Shown: positions 26,159 to 34,707 of the stretch, piece after piece
How the letters are laid out: each line of letters opens with the position of its first letter
Numbering within the stretch: the stretch's first letter is position 1
From: an uncultured Clostridia bacterium
Lineage (GTDB): Bacteria; Bacillota; Clostridia; Oscillospirales; CAG-272
Length of the DNA: 59,271 nt
Direction of reading: 5' to 3'
Assembly (NCBI GenBank): GCA_947625805.1
Contig: CANQPT010000007.1
Location: forward strand, 1 to 59,271
Made by a program: the position numbers and the translations under genes
The notes under the pieces: generated by a model
Told to the model about the DNA's origin: nothing
What the model saw: the letters and a program-made list of their open reading frames with translations, nothing else
Database searches by the model: none

Positions 26159-26202
26159 TGCGTACATAAAAACGATCAAATAATCGGCAAGAAAGGATTT
26201 CA

Positions 26203-27900
26203 ATGGCAAAAAAGAAAAGAAACGGAGCGCTTCCGCGCAGTAACAGCAAGATCCGGATCCTCCCGCTGGGAGGACTTTCCGAGATCGGAAAAAACATGAC
26301 CGTGGTCGAATGCGACGAGGACATTATCATCATCGACTGCGGATTGGGCTTTCCGGACGACGATATGCTGGGCATTGACCTGGTCATACCGGACATTTCC
26401 TATTTACAGGACAAAGAGGACCGCATTCGCGGCATCTTCATCACCCACGGGCATGAGGACCACATCGGCGCGTTGCCCTACGTGCTGGGATCACTGCACG
26501 TGCCGGTCTACGCCACAAAACTGACCCTTGGCATTCTGGCCAACAAGCTGGCAGAGCAAAAATACGAAACCCAGCCCGATCTTGTCTGCGTACAGGCAGG
26601 CGATGTGATCGAGGCAGGAAAGTTTTCGGTGGAATTCGTGCACGTCAACCACTCGATCGCAGACGCCTGCGCACTGGCCATCAAAACCTCTCTGGGCATG
26701 ATCGTGCATTCGGGCGACTTCAAGGTGGATTACACTCCGGTGGACGGCGAGGTGACCGACCTTGCACGCCTTGGAGAGATCGGCAAAAAGGGTGTGCTGT
26801 TGCTCATGTGCGAGTCCACCAACTCCGAGCGGGAGGGCTATACTCCTTCCGAGCGCAGCGTGGGGCGCAGTCTTGACAACATTTTCCTGCGCCACCCGGA
26901 CAAGCGGATTATCATTGCGACCTTTTCCAGCAACGTACATAGAGTACAGCAGATCATCGACGCCTCCGAACGCTACGGGCGTAAGGTGGCCGTGACCGGA
27001 CGGAGTATGCTGAACATTCTGTCGGCCGCCACGGAACTGGGCTATATGCACGTGCAGGAGAGCACGGTCATCGACATTGCCGATATCCGCAAATATCCGC
27101 CCGAAAAGCTGACCATCATCTCAACCGGCAGTCAGGGCGAGCCTATGTCCGCCCTCTACCGTATGGCATTTTCCGGCCATGATCGGGTGCAACTCGGGCC
27201 GAGCGATCTGGTGGTCATCTCGGCTCACGCCATCCCCGGCAACGAAAAACTGGTGGGCAACATCGTCAACGAACTCTGCCGCAGAGGCATCTCGGTATTC
27301 CGGGATCAGTCGGTGTCAGTGCACGTGTCCGGCCACGCCTGTGCCGAGGAACTCAAACTCATGCACGCGCTGACCAAGCCGCGCTATTTCATGCCGGTGC
27401 ACGGCGAATACAAGCATTTGTACGCCCACAAGGAACTTGCCTGTGATATGGGTATGCCCGCCGATCGGGTGTTTGTATCCGAAATCGGAAAGGTGCTGGA
27501 GATCGACCGCAAGGGCGCCCGGTTTAACGGTACAGAGCCTGCGGGCAACGTGCTGGTAGACGGTTTGGGGGTCGGCGACGTGGGCAACATTGTCCTGCGG
27601 GATCGCAGACATCTGTCCGAGGACGGGCTGATCGTGGTGGTAGCCGCCGTGGATACCGCATATATGCAGATCGCCTCCGGGCCGGACGTGGTTTCCCGTG
27701 GCTTTGTGTACGTCAGGGAAAACGAGGAATTGATCGACGAATTCCGCTCCATCGCCGCCGAGGTGTTAGAGGACTGCCTGTCAGGCGGAAAGTGCGACTG
27801 GACCCAGATGAAAAACGCCGTGCGCGATACCCTCTCCCGCGCTATCTATCAAAAGACCAAGCGCAGGCCTATGATCTTACCGATCATCATGAATATATAG
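26203..27900 (+). CDS. rnj: Ribonuclease J
   Basis: 565 residues, a metallo-beta-lactamase/beta-CASP ribonuclease with 5'-3' exo- and endonuclease activity in mRNA decay and rRNA maturation. Zinc motif THGHEDHIGALPYV (81-94, with His82, His84, Asp86 and His87), SGDFKVDYTPVDG, the beta-CASP STGSQGEPMSAL and the His-rich PVHGEYKHLYAH. Length fits RNase J1. AAAGGA precedes the ATG. Its long structured leader may allow auto- or attenuation control. Followed by hairpin copy C. Confidence 0.96.
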   Translation: MAKKKRNGALPRSNSKIRILPLGGLSEIGKNMTVVECDEDIIIIDCGLGFPDDDMLGIDLVIPDISYLQDKEDRIRGIFITHGHEDHIGALPYVLGSLHVPVYATKLTLGILANKLAEQKYETQPDLVCVQAGDVIEAGKFSVEFVHVNHSIADACALAIKTSLGMIVHSGDFKVDYTPVDGEVTDLARLGEIGKKGVLLLMCESTNSEREGYTPSERSVGRSLDNIFLRHPDKRIIIATFSSNVHRVQQIIDASERYGRKVAVTGRSMLNILSAATELGYMHVQESTVIDIADIRKYPPEKLTIISTGSQGEPMSALYRMAFSGHDRVQLGPSDLVVISAHAIPGNEKLVGNIVNELCRRGISVFRDQSVSVHVSGHACAEELKLMHALTKPRYFMPVHGEYKHLYAHKELACDMGMPADRVFVSEIGKVLEIDRKGARFNGTEPAGNVLVDGLGVGDVGNIVLRDRRHLSEDGLIVVVAAVDTAYMQIASGPDVVSRGFVYVRENEELIDEFRSIAAEVLEDCLSGGKCDWTQMKNAVRDTLSRAIYQKTKRRPMILPIIMNI

Positions 27901-27907
27901 GAGTTTT

Positions 27908-27949
27908 ACGGGGGATTTTTGAAAAATCCCCCGTACTCCCAAAACTTTG
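27908..27949. repeat. Dispersed hairpin repeat, copy C (terminator-like)
   Basis: 13-bp stem ACGGGGGATTTTT with its complement. On the minus strand the flank is AAAGTTTTGGGAGT, nearly the flank of copy A. Eight bases after the RNase J stop. Confidence 0.82.
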
Positions 27950-28009
27950 AGAAAAACATGAGGCTGTCGCCTTGCGCCTTCCGGTTTTGTGCATATATCT
28001 CTTGCATAT

Positions 28010-28041
28010 CTCTTGCAATTCAAGAGCGGGTATGATACAAT
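28010..28041 (+). promoter_or_regulatory. tetR promoter with palindromic operator; predicts leaderless mRNA
   Basis: TTGCAA (28013-28018), 17-base spacer, TACAAT (28036-28041) with extended TGA. The 17-base palindrome CTCTTGCAATTCAAGAG (28010-28026) covers the -35. The start is expected at the ATG (28048). Confidence 0.75.
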
Positions 28042-28047
28042 CAAAGC

Positions 28048-28626
28048 ATGAAGAAAACGCGAAAAAATACCAAGGGAAAGATAATCAACGCCGCCTGGAA
28101 ACTCTTTTATGAGCAGGGCTACGAGCAGACCACCATCGAGGACATCGTCTACGAGTCCGGCACTTCCAAGGGGTCGTTCTACCACTATTTCGAAGGCAAG
28201 GACGCACTGCTCTCCAGTCTGTCCTATCTGTTCGACGAGCGCTATGAGGCGCTCTCTCACGAATGGGAGGATCTGCACGCCCTCGACCGCCTGCTGCGGC
28301 TCAATCGGGAGATTTTTCTGTTTATCGAAAATACCGTGTCCATCGACCTGCTCTCCCGCCTGCTCTCCTCCCAACTCATCACCCGGGGCGAGAAGCACCT
28401 GCTCGACGAGAGCAGACCCTACTACCGTCTGGTGCGCGGCATCATTGCCGAGGGAGTGCGTCGGGGGGAGCTGCGCGCCGATCTGTCGGTGGGCGAACAG
28501 ACCAAGGCCTTTGCCCTGTGCGAGCGCGCTCTCATGTACGACTGGTGCATCTGCGAGGGGCGCTATTCCCTCTGTTCCTATTCTGAAAAAATACTGCCCG
28601 AGATGCTCTCATTTATGCGGACATAA
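28048..28626 (+). CDS. TetR/AcrR family transcriptional regulator
   Basis: 192 residues. N-terminal TetR helix-turn-helix: KIINAAWKLFYEQGYEQTTI, then EDIVYESGTSKGSFYHYFEGKD, with the family's YHYF. The C-terminal ligand domain is helical and of unknown specificity. No ribosome-binding site precedes the ATG and transcription should start at it, so the mRNA is probably leaderless. The palindrome over the -35 suggests autorepression, and a second long inverted repeat overlaps the promoter of the next gene, so PutP is a plausible target. Confidence 0.93.
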   Translation: MKKTRKNTKGKIINAAWKLFYEQGYEQTTIEDIVYESGTSKGSFYHYFEGKDALLSSLSYLFDERYEALSHEWEDLHALDRLLRLNREIFLFIENTVSIDLLSRLLSSQLITRGEKHLLDESRPYYRLVRGIIAEGVRRGELRADLSVGEQTKAFALCERALMYDWCICEGRYSLCSYSEKILPEMLSFMRT

Positions 28627-28722
28627 AAATATTTTTATCCGTTCAGGGGTGATTCTTGTTTTTATTTCTTTTGTAACCCCTTTATTTTCAAGGGCAACAG
28701 ACATTTATGATTCGATATATCG

Positions 28723-28756
28723 GAACGAAGTACAGACCGCGTTCTGTATTTCGTTC
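28723..28756 (+). promoter_or_regulatory. 34-base inverted repeat, candidate TetR operator
   Basis: GAACGAAGTACAGA and TCTGTATTTCGTTC, 14-bp arms with one mismatch and a 6-base centre. It overlaps the -35 region of the PutP-type gene. The sequence differs from the palindrome in the tetR promoter. Confidence 0.7.
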
Positions 28757-28777
28757 TATTTTTATTTGTGATATACT
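28749..28777 (+). promoter_or_regulatory. Promoter of the PutP-type gene
   Basis: Weak -35 (TTTCGT at 28749-28754), 17-base spacer, TATACT (28772-28777) with extended TGA. Confidence 0.55.
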
Positions 28778-28809
28778 ATAAAAGCATTTGACACGAAAGG
28801 ATAAAAAAC

Positions 28810-30312
28810 ATGAATTTTGAAATTGTCGCATTCGTTCTCTACTTCGTTCTGGTACTGGCCATCGGGCTCTTCTTCTTTTTGAAAAGCAAGGGCGCGGGGG
28901 AAAAGGATTACTTCCTCGGCGGCCGGAAGATGGGGCCGTGGGTGACCGCCATGTCAGCCCAGGCCTCGGATATGTCGGCATGGCTTTTGATGGGTCTGCC
29001 GGGCAGCATTCTCGCCTTTGGCTTCGGTCAGGTGTGGATCGGAATCGGTCTCGCGCTGGGCACCGCCGCCAACTGGATCTTCGTGGCCGCCCGCCTGCGT
29101 CGCTTTTCGAGGGCGGCAAACGACTCGATCACCCTGCCCCAATATCTTTCAAACCGCTTTGCCGCGAAAAATCCCGCACTGCAGATCATCAGCGCCGTGG
29201 TCTTTCTCGTCTGCTTTACCATTTACGTTGCTTCCAGTTTTGTGGCGGGCACGACCGTGTTCACCACAGTCTTCCCGACCTTGTCCCCCCAGACGGCTAT
29301 GCTGATCTTTGCATTGATCATCATCGTGTACACATTCCTTGGCGGATTCAAAGCGGTCTGCTGGACCGACTTTTTCCAAGGGCTTCTCATGCTGATCGCT
29401 CTGCTGGCCGTTCCGATCGTGATCGTCGCCACCCGAGAACTGGATTTTGCGGCACTCTCGAACGTGTACGTCAACGCATCCGACGGGACCGAATACGTCT
29501 TTGGGGAAAGTCTCTTCGGCGCGCCGGTGACCGAGATTCTGTCCGGCCTTGCATGGGGACTGGGCTACTTCGGTATGCCGCATATTTTGGTACGCTTTAT
29601 GTCGATCGAAAAGCCGTCCATGGTCAAAAAGAGCGCGACTGTCGCCATTATCTGGGTGGTGCTTGCGCTGGGATCGACTTGTCTTGTGGCCTGTTTCGGC
29701 CGTATGATCGCGGCAGGCGACCTGCTGCCCGACGGCAAGCAGGCGTCGGTCTTTATCCACCTGTCGCGCACTCTCTTTCCCGCCGGCATTGCGGGACTGC
29801 TCATGGCGGCGGTCATCGCCGCATCCATGTCCACGGCCGATTCCCAGTTGCTGGTAGCATCCAGTTCGTTTACCTCGGATATTTATAAGCCCATGTTCCG
29901 CAAGGGCGCAAGCGAGAAAGAACTCTTATGGATCGGCCGTGGGGTCGTGCTGATCGTGGCGGTGATCGCATACTTTATCGCCTCCAAAAGGGAATCGGGC
30001 GCACAGGCCATCATGGATATGGTGGAAAACGCATGGGGCGGTTTCGGCTCGGCCTTTGGCCCGGTGGTACTGCTTTCGCTCTTCTGGCGGCGCTTTACCT
30101 ACAAGGGCGCGATCGCCGGCGTGGTCGGCGGAGCAGTCGTCGACGTGGCGTGGTATCTTCTCCTCAAGGCCTCTACCGGCATTTACGAACTGATTCCCGG
30201 CTTTGCCGCAGGCTTACTCTGCGCCGTGATCGTGACTCTGATCGACCGCGCGCCTGCAAAAGAGGTCACGGATATTTTTGACACAGCGGTAACGGCAGGC
30301 AGTGACGAATAA
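28810..30312 (+). CDS. putP: Sodium/proline-type solute symporter (PutP family)
   Basis: 500 residues, SSS family, about thirteen helices. Family signatures: FLGGRKMGPWVTAMSAQASD near the N-terminus, SAWLLMGLPG, and MAAVIAASMSTADSQLLVAS with the sodium-site Ser/Thr. YFLGGR and the MSAQASDMS stretch are typical of PutP. Imports proline or a related compound with Na+; the exact substrate is inferred. AAAGGA precedes the ATG. Upstream inverted repeat suggests control by the TetR protein. Confidence 0.93.
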   Translation: MNFEIVAFVLYFVLVLAIGLFFFLKSKGAGEKDYFLGGRKMGPWVTAMSAQASDMSAWLLMGLPGSILAFGFGQVWIGIGLALGTAANWIFVAARLRRFSRAANDSITLPQYLSNRFAAKNPALQIISAVVFLVCFTIYVASSFVAGTTVFTTVFPTLSPQTAMLIFALIIIVYTFLGGFKAVCWTDFFQGLLMLIALLAVPIVIVATRELDFAALSNVYVNASDGTEYVFGESLFGAPVTEILSGLAWGLGYFGMPHILVRFMSIEKPSMVKKSATVAIIWVVLALGSTCLVACFGRMIAAGDLLPDGKQASVFIHLSRTLFPAGIAGLLMAAVIAASMSTADSQLLVASSSFTSDIYKPMFRKGASEKELLWIGRGVVLIVAVIAYFIASKRESGAQAIMDMVENAWGGFGSAFGPVVLLSLFWRRFTYKGAIAGVVGGAVVDVAWYLLLKASTGIYELIPGFAAGLLCAVIVTLIDRAPAKEVTDIFDTAVTAGSDE

Positions 30313-30320
30313 AATTGATT

Positions 30321-30361
30321 CAGGGGGATTTTAAGAAATCCCCCTAAGACCCGAAACTTCA
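30321..30361. repeat. Dispersed hairpin repeat, copy D (terminator-like)
   Basis: 10-bp stem AGGGGGATTT with its complement, loop TAAG; minus-strand flank GAAGTTTCGGGTCTTA. Nine bases after the symporter stop. Copies C and D end plus-strand genes about 2.4 kb apart. Confidence 0.8.
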
Positions 30362-30444
30362 CAAGGCGAATGCATGTTCGCCTTTTTTGATTTGGAAAGA
30401 ATTTTTGTAAAACTTCTCCCGGATTCTAAAATAAGTCTTTCCAT

Positions 30445-30473
30445 TTGACAAATAATGGTGTATAATGTAAATA
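30445..30473 (+). promoter_or_regulatory. Promoter of the Na/Pi cotransporter gene
   Basis: TTGACA (30445-30450) with TAAATA 17 bases on (30468-30473). A perfect TATAAT at 30461-30466 also lies here but is only ten bases from that -35. One of the two is used. Confidence 0.6.
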
Positions 30474-30499
30474 AGGAAGTTTTGAATTTCGGAGGACGC

Positions 30500-32266
30500 A
30501 TGGATATCTTCAGTGTATTGTCGATGTTCGGGGGACTTGCCCTGTTCTTGTTCGGTATGTCGCTTATGGGAAAGGGCCTTGAAAAACTCTCGGGCGGAAA
30601 AATGGAGCAGATCCTTGAGAAGATGACCAATACACCCATCAAAGGCGTATTCTTAGGGGCTTTGGTCACCGCGGTCATTCAGTCCTCGTCGGCCACCACG
30701 GTCATGGTGGTGGGTTTTGTCAACTCGGGTATTATGACCCTGCGGCAGGCCATCGGCATCATTCTGGGCGCGAACATCGGTACTACCGCCACCGGATGGT
30801 TATTAGCCTTGGGCGGTATCGAAAACACCGGCGCGGGCACCCTGCTCCGCCTGCTGCAGCCCGCCTCCTTTACCCCTGTGCTTGCTTTGATCGGAATTCT
30901 CTTATATATGTTCTTAAAAGGCGGCAAAAAACGGGAGATCGGTTCTATCCTGCTGGGATTTGCCGTGCTCATGTACGGCATGATGCAGATGTCCGGCGCG
31001 GTATCCGGTCTGCGGGAAGAGCCGGCGTTCATTCAGATGCTCGTCGCTTTCGATCACCCTCTGCCGGCGCTGCTGGCGGGCGCTCTGATTGCCGCAGTCA
31101 TTCAGTCCTCGTCTGCGGCGGTAGGTATCGTTCAGGCGCTCAGTTCCACAGGGGTAATCCGCATCGGCATGGCCGTTCCGCTGATCATGGGTATTTCCAT
31201 CGGCGCCTCCGTCCCCTGCTTGCTCTCTTCTATCGGCGCAAACAAAAACGCCAAGCGGGCGGCGTTTGTCTATCTCTATTACAATATTGTCAACACCCTG
31301 CTGCTGCTCCCCGTCTGGTATGTTGCCAGAGCCGTCTTTGACTTCGCTTTTGCGGATACCGCGGCAAATACGGTTTCCATCGCCATCATCAATACGGTAA
31401 GCAAACTGACCGCGATCCTGTTCATTCCGTTTACCCGTCAGTTTGAAAAGTTGATGTGCATTACCATTCCGGACAAAAAGGGAGCGGACGAGGAAGAAAC
31501 CTTTGCACTGTTGGACGAGCGTTTCCTCAAAATGCCGTCTTTTGCCATCGAGCAGGCGAGAAATACGGCCGACAAAATGGCGTCCATTTCCGAGAAGTCC
31601 ATGCTGTGTGCGCTGGATATGCTGTACGACTACGACAGAGCGAAAGCCGAGCAGATAGACGAATGGGAGGATCTAACCGACCAGCTTGAGGACAAGCTTG
31701 GCACGTTTTTGGTCAAATTGGGACGCACCTCCATGACGTCTGCGGAAAGCAAAAAGGTTTCCAAAATGCTCCATTCCATCGGAGATCTGGAGCGAATTGC
31801 CGACCATGCCGAGAATCTGGTGGAGGTCAGCCGCGAAATGCACGAGAAACATCTCACTTTCTCACCTCAGGCGCACAAGGAACTCGACCACGCCATCGCC
31901 GCCCTGCGGGAGATTGTCACCATGTCGATCCGGGCGCTGGTAAATGACGACGTGGAACTGGCAAATCGGGTCGAGCCGCTCGAACAGGTCATCGACCTGC
32001 TCAAAGACGAACTTCGCACCCGACACATCACCCGCTTGCAAAACTTCGAATGTACCATCGAGAACGGCTTCGTGTTCAACGATATGCTGACCAACATCGA
32101 GCGTGTATCCGACCACTGCTCCAATCTGGCGGTCTGCGTCATTCAGCTTCAGCATTCCACGTTCGATACCCACGAATACCTGCGGGACGTCAAAGCCCAC
32201 GACGGTCAGTTCGATCAACTCTATCACGAGTATAAGGATCTATACTATAAACCGATCAAAGCATAA
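30500..32266 (+). CDS. Na/Pi cotransporter family protein with PhoU-like tail
   Basis: 588 residues. Two inverted membrane repeats each with the QSSS motif (QSSSATTVMVVGF; QSSSAAVGIVQAL) expected to bind Na+ and phosphate, then a cytoplasmic helical PhoU-like domain (about 350-570, HSIGDLERIADHAENL). Imports or exports phosphate with sodium. Start at 30500 (MDIFSVLSMF), seven bases after GGAGGA; the in-frame GTG/ATG upstream adds unlikely residues and lies before the -10. Confidence 0.93.
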   Translation: MDIFSVLSMFGGLALFLFGMSLMGKGLEKLSGGKMEQILEKMTNTPIKGVFLGALVTAVIQSSSATTVMVVGFVNSGIMTLRQAIGIILGANIGTTATGWLLALGGIENTGAGTLLRLLQPASFTPVLALIGILLYMFLKGGKKREIGSILLGFAVLMYGMMQMSGAVSGLREEPAFIQMLVAFDHPLPALLAGALIAAVIQSSSAAVGIVQALSSTGVIRIGMAVPLIMGISIGASVPCLLSSIGANKNAKRAAFVYLYYNIVNTLLLLPVWYVARAVFDFAFADTAANTVSIAIINTVSKLTAILFIPFTRQFEKLMCITIPDKKGADEEETFALLDERFLKMPSFAIEQARNTADKMASISEKSMLCALDMLYDYDRAKAEQIDEWEDLTDQLEDKLGTFLVKLGRTSMTSAESKKVSKMLHSIGDLERIADHAENLVEVSREMHEKHLTFSPQAHKELDHAIAALREIVTMSIRALVNDDVELANRVEPLEQVIDLLKDELRTRHITRLQNFECTIENGFVFNDMLTNIERVSDHCSNLAVCVIQLQHSTFDTHEYLRDVKAHDGQFDQLYHEYKDLYYKPIKA

Positions 32267-32271
32267 AACAC

Positions 32272-32312
32272 AAGCGAGGAACAAATCATCCGATTGATTC
32301 CTCGCTTTTTTT
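32272..32312 (+). terminator. Terminator after the Na/Pi gene
   Basis: AAGCGAGGAA and TTCCTCGCTT, 10-bp stem; an inner AATC/GATT stem is also possible. Followed by a T-run to 32312, which overlaps the end of the small minus-strand gene. Confidence 0.88.
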
Positions 32313-32439
32313 ACCGACGACGTTCCCGCAGTCTGCGGATCTCGCTTTCGTAATCATTGATGCGATTGATCTGCATAAGGCAAAGCGTGACCGTTGCACT
32401 GCACCCGCCGATCAGCATTCCACCCGCAAACCACAACAT
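32311..32439 (-). CDS. Small membrane protein, DUF3789-like
   Basis: 42 residues: MLWFAGGMLIGGCSAT opens a hydrophobic helix (about 2-22), followed by a charged helix (INRINDYESEIRRLRERRR). This layout matches DUF3789-type small proteins. AAAGGTG lies six bases before the ATG. Too short for most gene callers. Function unknown. Its stop abuts the terminator of the convergent Na/Pi gene. The 165 bases upstream, to 32604, hold no further gene that I can see. Confidence 0.62.
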   Translation of the reverse strand: MLWFAGGMLIGGCSATVTLCLMQINRINDYESEIRRLRERRR

Positions 32440-32604
32440 GGAAATCACCTTTTCCACCCCTTCCGACTGTACCTATCTTGTCCGGGCGGGGTAAAATCAT
32501 ACATACGGCAAAACAAAAAGGGAAAGCAATGCCGTTCGCCCGAGGCGACCGGTAGAGAGTCATCGGCACGTACGCAACAAGCGTTTGGCACGCGCAAAGA
32601 CTTT

Positions 32605-34707
32605 TCAGGTAAAATCAAACACCGCACGGCCGTCCTGTAAGCGGAGGACGGCGTCAAATTGTTTCCCGGTCTTTTTTGACAAAAAGCCCTGTATTTTGGC
32701 GGTGTGACCCTCGGTGAGCAGCATTCGCATATTGGAAAGCGAGATCACCCGGCCGCAGATGGACGCATTCACGTGGAATTTACAGCCATCCTTGTAGCCC
32801 CGGCAGCCGTAGCCGTAGCGGGTGCGGGCGACCGTATTCCCGCACAGCGGACAGGAGCCGACCTCGTCCCCGTAAAAGCCGAAGTCGGTGTCTGTCTCGG
32901 GCGGATCGGTGCGTGGAGAAAAGATCTGCGCGATTTCGTCGCGGGCAAGCGCTACCGCCTCGTCCACCGTGCTGGTGCCGTGGTAGACCCGCTTGAGCGC
33001 CTTGCCCAGTTCGCAGGTCCTGTATTTATCCATGCTGATCTGCATACGGGAAAGCGATTCGATCAAAAATTCCCCGCCCGGCAGAATGGTGTAAACGTCC
33101 TTTTTGAGGGCGATATATTCGCTTTTGAGGGCGTTTTCGATGATTCCGGTACGGGTGGCCTCGGTGCCCAACTCCAATCCCTCGAAAATCGCACGGTAGT
33201 CCTCGGCGTCGTCCGCGTCCTCCTGCTCTGCGGCGCGCGCTTTGTCCTCCCTGAAGGGGTTTTTCAAGTAGTTGTTAAGGGTTTCGATCGTATAATGCTT
33301 GGGCGGAGAAGTCACCCGTTCGGCGGGACGAAAGTCGACGGGTACCGTATCTCCCTTGCCGAGCGGCGGCAGCTGCTTGTCCTTGCCCGTGTAGTCGTCG
33401 TATTTGGTCCAACCACGCTCGACGATCACCGTTCCCCGCAGGGTAAATTCCTCGTCTGCACAGCGCAGGGTCATCTCGGTTTTGTGAGCCACGCATTCCT
33501 CGGCGCAGAAAACGGCCACAAACCGACGCAGCACGGCCGAGTAGACCTTCTTCTCGTCCTCCGACAGGGTGCTCGGAGAGGGGAATTTATAAGTCGGAGT
33601 GAGAGCCGAATGGCTCTCGATCTTGCTGTCGTCAAAAACGGTCTTTTTATCCTTGAACACGATGGGATATCCCTTGTCCGCCACTCCTGCGATGATTTTT
33701 TTGACCTTGTCTTTTTCTTTGGCGGCAAGGTACTCCGAGTTGGTACGCGGATAGGTCAGGTAGCCCTCTTCGTACAGTTTCTGCACGATCGCAAGCGACT
33801 GATCCATGGGCATTTTATATTTTTTGCCCAGATGGTTCTGTAATTTCGATAATGAAAAGAGTTTGCCCGGATTCAGCGTGTCCTTTTTTCGCTTGACGGC
33901 GGTCACGACCGCGCCCTCCGCGTTGTACTTCTCGCACAACGCCTGCACTTTCGCCTGCTCGTACGGCGAAAAGCGCCGCTTGGAGGCAAGTTCAAGCGGG
34001 CAGTCGCCGACTATTGTCCTGGAAACGGCGGTATAATATTTTTCGGGTGTAAAATTGCGGATCGCCATATCCCGGTCGTAAATGGCCTTGACGATGGGGA
34101 CGATCACTCTGCCCACCCGCAAAAGCGTCCCGGTGCGCAGGGTGGCGTAGCGTGTGAGATTGACCCCGTATAGCCAGTCGATAAAAGTGCGGGCATACCC
34201 CTCGCTTGCCAGCAGGTCGTATGCGCTCTCGTCGGCGGGGTCAGCGGCGGCGGCCCGAATGGTCTGCGGGGTCTGATCGGGCAGCCACAGGCGCTTGAGA
34301 GACTTGCCGGTCACCCCCGTGCGCTCGATGCAGGTGCGCACGATGATCTCGCCCTCCCGGTCGGCGTCGCCCGCGTTGATGATGGTGTCCACATCTTCCC
34401 GCAAACAGAGCGAACGAATGACCGAAAACTGCTTTTCGATGCCGGGATCGCGCTTTCCGTCCTTGCCGACCCGCAAAAGATACCGGAACTGCGCGGGAAA
34501 ACAGGGCAGGTTATCCATATGCCACCTGCCGTCCGAAAAGGCCGATGGGGTATAGTCCTCGATATCCGCGAGCGTGAAGAGATGCCCGAACGCCCACGTG
34601 ACAAGATACTCCCCGCCCTCGATATAGCCGTCCTTTCGCCGTGTGAGTCCAAGCGCTGCCGCGATGTTGCGGCCGAGCGAGGGTTTCTCGGCGATGATCA
34701 GTTTCAT
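32605..34707 (-). CDS. topB: DNA topoisomerase III
   Basis: 700 residues, type IA topoisomerase. TOPRIM start MKLIIAEKPSLGRNIAAALG and metal site NAGDADREGEI; catalytic tyrosine in YLTYPRTNSEYL (about residue 310); C-terminal zinc-finger-like CPLCG ... CRGYKDGCKF and a tail domain. It relaxes and decatenates single-stranded-DNA-containing intermediates. The ATG overlaps the MATE stop by four bases, so the two are coupled. Chromosomal in context, though many TopB-type proteins of this class travel on integrative elements. Confidence 0.95.
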   Translation of the reverse strand: MKLIIAEKPSLGRNIAAALGLTRRKDGYIEGGEYLVTWAFGHLFTLADIEDYTPSAFSDGRWHMDNLPCFPAQFRYLLRVGKDGKRDPGIEKQFSVIRSLCLREDVDTIINAGDADREGEIIVRTCIERTGVTGKSLKRLWLPDQTPQTIRAAAADPADESAYDLLASEGYARTFIDWLYGVNLTRYATLRTGTLLRVGRVIVPIVKAIYDRDMAIRNFTPEKYYTAVSRTIVGDCPLELASKRRFSPYEQAKVQALCEKYNAEGAVVTAVKRKKDTLNPGKLFSLSKLQNHLGKKYKMPMDQSLAIVQKLYEEGYLTYPRTNSEYLAAKEKDKVKKIIAGVADKGYPIVFKDKKTVFDDSKIESHSALTPTYKFPSPSTLSEDEKKVYSAVLRRFVAVFCAEECVAHKTEMTLRCADEEFTLRGTVIVERGWTKYDDYTGKDKQLPPLGKGDTVPVDFRPAERVTSPPKHYTIETLNNYLKNPFREDKARAAEQEDADDAEDYRAIFEGLELGTEATRTGIIENALKSEYIALKKDVYTILPGGEFLIESLSRMQISMDKYRTCELGKALKRVYHGTSTVDEAVALARDEIAQIFSPRTDPPETDTDFGFYGDEVGSCPLCGNTVARTRYGYGCRGYKDGCKFHVNASICGRVISLSNMRMLLTEGHTAKIQGFLSKKTGKQFDAVLRLQDGRAVFDFT

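Noticed and set aside
27991-28020. Direct repeats ATCTCTTGCA as a CRISPR-like or iteron array
   Set aside because: Only two copies, next to each other, within a promoter region.
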